64,000 nucleotides of DNA from Amyelois transitella (taxonomy: Eukaryota > Arthropoda > Insecta > Lepidoptera > Pyralidae), in the NCBI RefSeq assembly GCF_032362555.1, contig NC_083522.1, positions 7,046,001 to 7,110,000 on the forward strand, read 5' to 3'. Shown piece after piece: positions 55,601 to 64,000 of the stretch. The notes beneath the pieces were generated by a model. It worked only from the letters and a program-made list of their open reading frames with translations. It made no database searches and was not told where the DNA came from. Position numbers and translations under genes: made by a program. The first letter of the stretch is position 1. The number at the start of each line of letters is the position of its first letter.

Positions 55601-56713
55601 TCATGTCTTTATCACTTACGTGGGAGACATAGGGCTTATAATATATAATATTATCTCTCTCTGTCTAAAAAATAATCTAAAGCTGGAATAACATTCAGAT
55701 TACAAGCACCTGACACACATTTACGAATTATCGCTCTCAAACCAATATGGACGCTGATAAAATGGATCCATTGGTTTGTTTTTGTTCGTTACAAAAAAGG
55801 CGCAATTTGATCACCCAGGTGATTTCACTCAACCTAAGTGCAATAAACCATATTATATATTTATAATAATACAGATATACATAAAGATGGAAATGCGTTA
55901 TATATCTTATATCCCCAAAATTCGGGATTCTGCTCTTATTAAAAAAGCACCTAAACTATCTCACTTTTGTAGTCGAAAGTTATTTTGCATACAGTCGGCT
56001 TGTATGAACAAAACGAGTTTTAGAGCGAGTTGTATGAGATTTTCCCAACACATTACGTTGCATTTTGCATAATATCAAACAGTTTTCATGCAAACTTCTT
56101 ACTGAAACAGGAATTACATTTTCCAAATAGCTTTCCTTGAAATATCATCTGCGTATATGCAGAGGGCCACTTAACACGTAATTTTTTTGACTTGCGGGGT
56201 AGAAAGAAGCCATAGTCATATGTATAGTAGTTTAATAGTTTAGTGATGAAACTGAAATACACACAAAAAATATCAAAATAATGTATAAAAGTCGGTCTCT
56301 TATATTAGGTATTATAGCAATATTGATATCTTCCATGTTCGTCATTATTGCTTTACACGTCCCTCAAAGTATAGAGAAGATTTACTTTACCTAATAATTT
56401 CGAATGCAACAAATCATTTAACCTATCAAAGAAAAATGTTCGGATTGTACTACAATAGTGGCGGGAGTGGCAATCACTGTGGTTCTATTACCGACCTGTG
56501 GGAGACCCCCCCTTCCCCTCCACTCCCCTTTCACCCCCTTTTGATTGTCACTTAACAATGGAGGTCGAGATGGAAGCCAGTGTCGTTTCTGAATGTGGAT
56601 TTGTCGCTGTTTGCGGTTGCTGGATTGGGTCTGATGATTGGATGGTCTTGATCACTTTGATTTATGTTTCACGTCGATAGGAGTGTCAAAATGTTTTCCC
56701 AAATTAAATTCTA
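55601..56713. other. Gene-free stretch with a C-rich island
   Basis: A C-rich run (56505-56540) precedes a 40-codon frame at 56558-56680 (MEVEMEASVVSECGFVAVCG and onward) that has unusually high GC. No family is recognised and no flanking splice signal was confirmed. Confidence 0.3.
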
Positions 56714-56865
56714 CATACATACATACAGTTACGTGTTTTACGGGGTAGACAGATTCAACATTCTCGAAAAGACTGTAAGGTCACGTTTGGCTGTTTAGCT
56801 TCATGATGGCATTAAGATTTAAATAGTGACAGGTTGTTGCCTTCAGAAGGAATCCCAAGTTTATA
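56714..56865 (-). repeat. SF1 repeat, 3' half
   Basis: CATACATACATACAGTTACG tail, TTTTACGGGGTAGACAGATT and AGTGACAGGTTGTTGCCTTC. Confidence 0.75.
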
Positions 56866-57039
56866 AATTCAATCCTACAACTATCTTATATCATGTAATC
56901 ATAAAGCTACTTAGCGTAAATTGAGGGTCTGTTTATTTGATTTGAGACCAGACCCTTCCCTTACCATTATGTAATGGTTTTAAATTAAACTCGAACAAGC
57001 ATTTTTGTCTTGATAATTGGTTAACTTAAAGAAGGAAAA

Positions 57040-57400
57040 AAATGATATTTTTGTACTAATACACTTGCCAGTGCCATTTGTGAGTGCAAATAAAGTTCGT
57101 CGTTTACAGAACCAAGTTTTTAAGACAGAGGGCCATCAATATTGTAAAGAATCTTGTGAAAGTTACCCGCGGCTCGTTCGTGAACTTATCGTCACGGATT
57201 CTTAGATTCCGGGGAAGAAAAATTAGCGTTTTAAGACAAATTGCGATCGCTAAAGGCAGTGAGTGATTCATAATTTGTTTCTCACCAATGATATTACAGT
57301 TATTCATACACCTCTGTTATATCTTAGTAATACATATTCTTGTTAATCCAATAACTGTTTTGTAATTTGTTTTTTTTTTTATGTGCAATAAAGAGTTTAC
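57040..57400 (+). mobile_element. Possible retroelement 3' end
   Basis: It ends with a T12 run and ATGTGCAATAAAGAGTTTAC, where AATAAA is followed by CAAACAAAC. The upstream part is GC-richer and has short overlapping frames (57084-57266, ending ...RQIAIAKGSE). A GTGCAATAAA end also occurs at 47888. It could be the 3' part of a LINE. Confidence 0.35.
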
Positions 57401-57632
57401 AAACAAACATACATTGAAATTGAAATTAAATTTCAAAATTACTCTATTTTTATACGTATATTAGTAAAGTGGATCTGGAAATCGAAGAGCAAACTTAAGT
57501 TATTTCTTTATACTTTTCCGGGATATGAAGTACCGAGCCCCCAGCTGGTGTCTGTTGATCTCTTTTTAGTTTTTCTTTTTTCTGTTATAAGCGTGTTTAT
57601 ATATAGATAAAACTAATTACCTTTCTATTGCC

Positions 57633-57830
57633 TATACATACATACATACATATGGTCACGTCTATATCCCTTGCCAGAGCAGGGTAGACAGAGCCAATAG
57701 TCAGGAAAAGACTGAATGGCCGCGTTCAGCTATTTGGCTTAATGATAGAATTGAGATTCGAATAGTGACAGTTTGCTAGCCTATCGCTTAAAAAGAATCC
57801 CAAGTTTGTGAGCCTATTGCCTATACAACA
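57633..57830 (-). repeat. SF1 repeat, 3' two-thirds
   Basis: CATACATACATACATATGGT tail and TATCCCTTGCCAGAGCAGGG, where a small insertion splits the hairpin. AATGATAGAATTGAGATTCG and AATCCCAAGTTTGTGAGCCT follow. Confidence 0.85.
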
Positions 57831-58173
57831 TTTAATTTTCTTTCTTGAGTTTTAGCAAATCCGAAGTCCATACAGCGGTATTAATTTCAGTAAAAAGACT
57901 ACATTTTGTGGAAAAATCCCATTAAACTTTTTACAGGACGCTCTTTGCCGGGTTTTCATTAAACGCTGGCGTTGAAATTTTAAATTCTTTTAAAAATTTT
58001 ATGCTGTTTAGTGGTTAATTTGCAGCTGAATCCTTTCAAGAGTCTTTTTAACTTCTATCTGCAATTTGGTAAAAATTTTTACAGAATTTGTCTTTTAGGT
58101 TTTGCAAAATAAATTTGATTCCTAAGTTTTTTTACACTAAAGATTATATCCTGACTTTCCTTCGTAGAATAGT

Positions 58174-58231
58174 GTTATATTATATTAACATACCCAATAT
58201 CTATATAATGGGTATGTTAAAATAATATAAC
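58174..58231. repeat. 23-bp stem-loop
   Basis: Arms 58174-58196 and 58209-58231 pair with one mismatch around a 12-base loop; the core is TTAACATACCCA with TGGGTATGTTAA. A smaller stem-loop, TATTTCTA/TAGAAATA, follows at 58245-58264. Size and AT content suit a small foldback element. Confidence 0.75.
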
Positions 58232-58454
58232 AATTACAGCCTTCTATTTCTAGTAGTAGAAATACCAAAATTGGTCATTTTAAAATGAATCAAAGTTAAA
58301 AAATTGCGACCTATTAAAGTCGTAAATATAAATTAAGTGTTATTCAATTTTATTTAAAGCTATCCGCTTTAAATCTACAACATCACCAATATCATGTTCT
58401 ATAGTAAATATTAAAAAAAAGACAAAAAGCTGTACATTTCCATAATTTTAATTC

Positions 58455-58672
58455 AAAATTCAAAAAAATTCAAAATTCAAAATTTTTTATTCATTATTAT
58501 AGGATATTATTATATCGCTTAATAATTGTCGTATGGTTTAACAACTTGGTTGACGTCAAATATATTACTTAAAAACTAAGTTTACTGCCGCTTCCAAGGC
58601 GTCAGTGCAGAAGAAGCGGTAACAAACTGCACTGCAGCATTTTCTTTAACAACGTCAACTTCACAATATTAA
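58455..58672 (-). mobile_element. LINE 3' untranslated end
   Basis: The second copy of the 22652-22855 end: AAGTTGACGTTGTTAAAGAA, GTGCAGTTTGTTACCGCTTC and TTGACGTCAACC, then a tail of TTTGAATTTTGAA units. Compared with the first copy it has an extra CGCCTTGGAAGCGGCAG piece. Confidence 0.65.
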
Positions 58673-58750
58673 ATTATACTTAGAATATAATGTGGACGGG
58701 AGAATACATTGTTCACGGGAGATTTATATATTTATGAGATTTAATATTGA

Positions 58751-58886
<136 letters not shown>

Positions 58887-58889
58887 ACT

Positions 58890-58896
58890 CCATAAA

Positions 58897-58954
<58 letters not shown>

Positions 58955-58961
58955 TTTATGG
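58890..58961. repeat. (AT)25 perfect palindrome, 72 bp
   Basis: CCATAAAATAA at 58890-58900, (AT)25, then TTATTTTATGG at 58951-58961. It lies three bases after the larger palindrome and next to the LINE 3' end. Confidence 0.9.
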
Positions 58962-60450
58962 ATTGCCAAATTTAAAAAGATTTATGTAGGTACAGAGTGT
59001 ACTGAAATTTTGATTTAAGTTCAAATTAAACTACAATTAATTACGAGGTTCCTGTGCCAAGCTCGAGCCAGATGTTTTTATCATTAAGGTAATCATCAGT
59101 CCTATAATAAGCCTTCTCACAAAGTACTTTCTTTACATACTCTTTGAATTTTCGGTAGGGCATATCAAGAACAGACTCCGGCAACCTATTATAAAATCGT
59201 ATACAGTTCCCCATAAATGATTTACTGACTTTGCTAAGCCTATGAAACGGCATGACTAATTTATGTTTATTACGTAAATTTCTATCAGTTGTGGCACTAA
59301 CTTTTTGAAAAAAAAGAGGTATTTTTCCTAACATACATTATAAGATCAAAAATGTACTGGGACGCTACTGTAGGTATGTTTATTTTCTTAAAGAGTTGTC
59401 TTAACGAGTCTCTTGGTCCTAAGCCGTAAATTGCGCGAACGGCCCTTTTCTGAATTATAAAAATAGTCTGTATATCAGCCGCGCTACCCCATAAAAGTAA
59501 ACCATAAGATAACAAGCTATGAAAATAGCTGAAATAAACAAGCCTAGCTGTAGCTACATCTGTCAATTGTCGGATCCTCCTAACAGCATAAGCGGCAGAG
59601 CTAAGTCTATTGGATAGTTTAGAAATATGAGCACCCCACTGTAGCTTTGCATCAATTATAATTCCTAAAAACTTTGTATTTTCAACAAATTCTAATTTCT
59701 GGCCTTCCAGTATTATGTCAGTATTGGCCTGCCTTACGTTTGGAAGGGTAAATTTAATGCATTGGGTCTTATTAGCATTTAAAAGAAGATTGTTGGTTGA
59801 GAACCAGATAGATATGGCCGACAGTATATTATTAACCGAACTTACATTTTCGCTATGGCGATCTAATTTAAATATTAAAGAAGTGTCATCGGCAAACAGC
59901 ACTATACCCGCCTGTTTTTCCACCATAAAAGGCAGGTCATTGACATATACCAAGAAGAGGAATGGTCCTAAAATTGAGCCCTGAGGAACACCCATTGAGA
60001 CGCTTGATCCGCTTGACTTTACTCCATTAATATCTACAGTTTGAAGCCTATCAGTCAAATAGGATGCCATTAGTTTAGTTGATTTGTGGTCAAACCCATA
60101 TTGACGAAGTTTACGCAAAAGTGTCTGATGATCTACGCAATCAAATGCTTTAGAGAGATCGCAAAAGACTCCAACTGAATCCTGTGAACTCTCCCACGCG
60201 TCATAGATTTGAGTAACAAGTGCTACTCCCGCATCAGTGGTGGACTTCCCGGCAGTGAACCCATATTGTTGGGAATGGAAAATGTTATTGATTTTAAAAT
60301 ATTGTTGCATTTGATTAAGCATCATCTTCTCAAACACCTTGCTCAAAACTGGCAATATAGAAATAGGTCTATAATTGCCAAGGACTGTTTTCTCCCCTTT
60401 TTTGAATAGAGGTATTAATTTGCTACATTTCATTAAATTTGGAAATAATT
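58962..60450 (-). mobile_element. 5'-truncated CR1/Jockey-like LINE, 3' end in an AT array
   Basis: It keeps the reverse transcriptase from the LIPLFKKG motif onward and a short 3' untranslated part that runs into the AT palindromes. The 5' side is lost near 60450, just before FPNLMKCSKLIP. It differs in sequence from the LINE in gene A. Confidence 0.75.
59041..60433 (-). pseudogene. LINE reverse transcriptase, truncated and frameshifted
   Basis: The long frame 60433-59297 has the standard motifs: NYRPISILPVLSKVFEKMM, QYGFTAGKSTTDA, FCDLSKAFDCVDH (motif A), MGVPQGSILGPFLFLVYVND (motif B) and VLFADDTSLIF (catalytic FADD). The thumb and C-terminal part is shifted at a T8 run (59298-59305, read as A8 on the plus strand). 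Removing one base would restore the register to the second frame, which runs to a stop at 59041. The endonuclease domain and ORF1 are missing, so it is inactive in any case. Confidence 0.85.
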
Positions 60451-63400
60451 AATACCCACCCATTTCTGAATACACAAATTAATAAATTTTTGCTTTTCAA
60501 CTAACAATTTTGCTGAATTAATATTAGAACTACACTATAAATCGATTTTGTGTACAAATTGCAGAATTTTTTAATGCAACTATGCCATGGGTCAACTTTA
60601 TTGAGGGAAAATTTACGTTTTTCGTAGATAATTGTATATGTTGTTTATTGACATAAACAATAAGGTATTCAAGTAGATAAAAAAATATGTAACTGATATT
60701 AATGTTAAAATTCATGATACTTATTAAATATCGAAATTGAAGCTACTTAATTTTAAAAACTTTAACCGAAAATTACACGATATACATTAAAACATGTTAA
60801 CTAAATAAATTAAATTTGTTTTATTTTTCTATCTCAAGAAATCACTTTTCCTGAAGATTGTAAATCATTAATCTCGAAACATCAGATTCCCTAAGAATAA
60901 TTTATTTCCCACTCGCAATCGATTTTAATCCAAAATAGAATCTAATAAATTGTCTTAAAAAACCAACGAATCGCTACGGAAGATTTATAACGTTGAAAAT
61001 AATTCACTTTCCATTGACATGTCTATTTCCTTTATTTGAATATAGTTAACATATTTTCTAATAATAAAACATTTTAAAAAGATAAATATTTGAATTCGGG
61101 TTAAAGTCAGAATGTACTATTTCCCCGATCGGGTTGCGTTTACCATAGAACTAATAACTCTATATTCAATGCAGGTTTTTAAATCTGTATAAACTTGGTA
61201 GTTTATACATTTAGATTAGAAGGAAAGAATACTTATAGGTCTATCTTATCATTATATTTACTAATTAAAATACCATTTTTTCTACACTTGCGCTTTGGAA
61301 GCGGTACCTAGCAGTTTTGACATTATAAGTTGTGTTAATCCTTGCAAATTCAAATATAACAATAATAAATCTATTTCTATTTAGTCACGGTTACTCATCC
61401 ATTAGCTTGATGTGCATGTTTTTTCACGATCAATATAGTATGTGAACAATGACAAGTCTCCTTCAAAATTTCCGGGCGCGCGGGCGTCACCGCATATTCC
61501 CGATAATTTCATTTACGCGGAGCCGATAGCTGATAGCTGAGAATTGGCAAAATGACTGTGGCTTTTGTGATCGCTTTTGTTTTGAAAGAGGAGTCTGTTG
61601 GTGTATTTTCTTCATAATATTCCCAATAAGGTTCTTTTTGTTCTTGTGTTTATTTAATTTATATTTACATTTTTATTGTTTATCCCACTAAAAATTATAT
61701 TTAATAAGAAAAAATAAATATAAAATTAGGTACCTAATTGAACTGGAATAAAATATAAAAAATATTTGTTTGTTTCAAAGCGTTTCACATATAAGGATCA
61801 AAAGCTGTATTGAGTTAATAGAGAGAAAGAAGGATGTGTGCTTTAGACTTCAATATAACTAATGTTTTCACCTTACTAAACTAACACCAATACTAACAAC
61901 AAAAAAATTGAAAAATCGTTTACTCCTTTTAATGTAGACTCGCATAGTTACAAGTTACAAGCATATTATAGTCTAGCCATCCAGAATATGTATCTGGTTA
62001 TACATAACTTGAGGCAGGTCTGCCTTTGTTAATTATTCCAGCACCATTTCTAATTAAGGTGGACAAAAACAAAGTTTGCTTTGTGTTTTTTCTAAATTAG
62101 GAGCAGTGCAAATGTCTTCTTATCTTATTCACTAACTCTGCCTTTGCTAAGGGACCGCCTGTGAAGTAATTATCACTTTATCAAACAAAGGGAAATGTAC
62201 AAAATTTTATTTAACTTTTCAATTTTCATAATGTTGTTAACACGAATTTTAAAGGAAAAAGCAAAACCATCTTACAGACTAAGTTCTAAGTTCTTTGTCA
62301 GACCCAATGGTTTACTGGTAGATAATACTTCTAGCACTAAGTCCGCCAATTGTGCTATACATTTGCATTTTCTACAGTAAAGATTAAATAAATAAATAAA
62401 TAATTATGAATATATGGTGTGTGTAGTCCAATTGAAGATACAAAGACAGCCCTAACGTAAGAACCTTACAATAATCCACTCGAGTTAAACCGAAGCTCGC
62501 TCGGTTTAACGAAATTGAATTTGTAGCTTCATTTCTCTCAGCACTCCCTTTATCGGCAGCTACATTTTAAGCGCTTGGTCTTTGAGGTCAACCGTTCATA
62601 TTATTTCGAAATAGATAGGATATTATATTTTCTACCTCGTGGCGTTTATATACATATGTAGTTATTGGCTCCAAAGCTTGGATTTAAGTTGAAGCGAGAT
62701 TTTTAGAAAGAGTTTTTTGAATAAAAAAGCCTGAAGCAAAAATTCAAATCCTTCCTTTGCTATCAGAGTTTACCCCTTTTCTGAGTAAGTTAGGTTACCC
62801 TGCAAAGGTTGCAAATGCCTAATGCTCAATCCTCATCCTCATAGACGCACCCCGCGAACGAAGACTCCGTTACTTGTTAAAGTAAAGATTTGTGTTACTT
62901 TATTTATTCAAAACTACAGAAAATTTTTAATAGTTTTAGATTTGTTAAGAAATATATAATGTAGAAGGAAAAAATACTTTTTTCTTTGTATAAATACAAA
63001 AAAAAATATCAGTAATGTACTCGCGTTTTCAGAGAGCACATACCAGCTTACTGTTAAACCGCAAACAAAGTGATATCATTTTTAAAACCCTTCATTGTAC
63101 ATATTATTTTGTCGACTTGTCAACCTTCTGAAATTGTATGAATTTTAGCATTCCGCTTTGTAAATAGTAAACAAGGTATGCCCGGCATTTTAAATATTTC
63201 AATAGGGTGACCCTCGGCGTGGGATTGTACCTTTGAAATTCAAAATATGAATGAAGCATAATCATGTTTAGTCAAACGAAAAAATAGAAATGTACTTACC
63301 TCTAGACGTGATGTTTAAGTGAAATACGTTTTGAAATTATTCGAGATGTGTTGGATTTTTGCACAAAATTTTGTTAATTACTTTAATGTACATAAGCTAA

Positions 63401-64000
63401 TAAGTCCATATAAAAGTAAAGCAGCTTTTTATGTTTCGAATTTGCACAAAAATGCATCCGCTCTTATTTTAATTCTTTCTTTTTTTCTTTTTCTTTTATA
63501 ATTAAGTGCATTTTTTTTATTTGTGTTATATGAATAAAAATAACGCTTTACTTCACTAGCTTTTGGTGCTTTGAACCCATTTTGGAGTAAGTTGTACAAA
63601 TCGACGTCACGTGCCCTAGGGAGCCCTACCCGTCACGAAACTCGCATCAATTCTCACCCATTTTGCTACGAGTGAAAATCATAACCATTTATTATGTTCC
63701 CGCCTTTTCCACCTGTTTTATTGGTGCTTGCGCCACTTACACGGACTGTGTTATGAACTTGTGTATAGGGAAAGGGAATATTTCATAATAACTGTAAGGA
63801 TTACTGCTAAAGGTATTAGGTAGTTTTTGTTATATTTTCCTGATCGCGTATATTTTGATTCAGGTGTAGGTAACTGCTGTGATTCTTTTTAATTGTTTGT
63901 TCATTACAATGAGAGGAACAGCAAAGGTTTATATTATTTTTCTTCTTAATTCATGATTGTAAGACCAGAAAGAGTACTCATCCAATCATGGGAAAATATA
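60451..64000. other. Gene-free right end
   Basis: No exon, RNA gene or listed repeat was recognised. Two small GC-rich patches stand out: CCGGGCGCGCGGGCGTCACC at about 61469-61488, and the area after 63595, where TCGACGTCACGTG joins a CRE-like and an E-box sequence. If the long-intron model is right, this is still intron. Confidence 0.4.
63601..63613. promoter_or_regulatory. CRE/E-box composite sequence
   Basis: TCGACGTCACGTG contains GACGTCA and an overlapping CACGTG palindrome, sites known for bZIP and bHLH factors. Binding is only a possibility. Confidence 0.2.

Noticed and set aside
55008-56072. Frames of 77-98 codons
   Set aside because: Low-complexity or SF1-derived, with no splice signals or family motifs.

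Overview
This window is nuclear DNA from an insect, almost certainly a moth or butterfly (Lepidoptera). It is AT-rich with short-intron genes. It carries a tRNA-headed SINE of the type common in Lepidoptera, remnants of CR1/Jockey-like LINEs, and about 35 pieces of one 260-bp interspersed repeat ending in an (ATGT)n tail. No prokaryotic, viral or organelle sequence was recognised.

Gene-bearing part (7.8-21.6 kb): four paralogous genes of the GNAT acyltransferase fold, resembling arthropod glycine-N-acyltransferase-like (GLYAT/FR47-type) proteins. They are called A, B, C and D here and are ordered A(-) B(-) C(+) D(+), two facing left and two facing right around a spacer near 16-18 kb. A, C and D each have three coding exons with identical intron phases (0, then 2). 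B keeps those two introns and gains an upstream exon contributing only ATG plus one base, and a hydrophilic, repeat-like N-terminal extension. All four join to complete open frames (286, 337, 282 and 285 residues). A and D, the outermost copies, look most alike. Intron 2 of A holds a 5'-truncated LINE. Intron 1 of B and the B-C spacer each hold a copy of one tRNA-derived SINE.

Left flank (1-7.8 kb): no gene. It holds nested copies of the 260-bp repeat (called SF1), decayed 3' ends of an RTE-like LINE (called LF2), and a group of strong stem-loops at 4.0-4.3 kb.

Right part (21.6-64 kb): no convincing protein-coding exon. A GC-rich patch at 25.38-25.58 kb ends in a consensus 5' splice site and contains no ATG, so it looks like the promoter and noncoding first exon of a plus-strand gene. 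At 48,815/48,816 a polypyrimidine tract plus AG runs directly into GTAAGT, the form of a recursive (ratchet) splice site. Together these suggest that most of 25.6-64 kb is one very long first intron whose coding exons lie beyond the window. This stretch is packed with SF1, LF2 and other repeats, a 1.19-kb inverted-repeat DNA transposon inserted inside an LF2 copy, two long perfect AT palindromes, and a second truncated LINE reverse-transcriptase remnant (59.0-60.4 kb).

SF1 and LF2 share their last ~40 bases (a short hairpin, then GTGATTnTATGTATGT). This suggests that SF1 is a SINE moved by the LF2 LINE. Neither family was seen between about 6.9 and 19.4 kb, where the acyltransferase genes lie.
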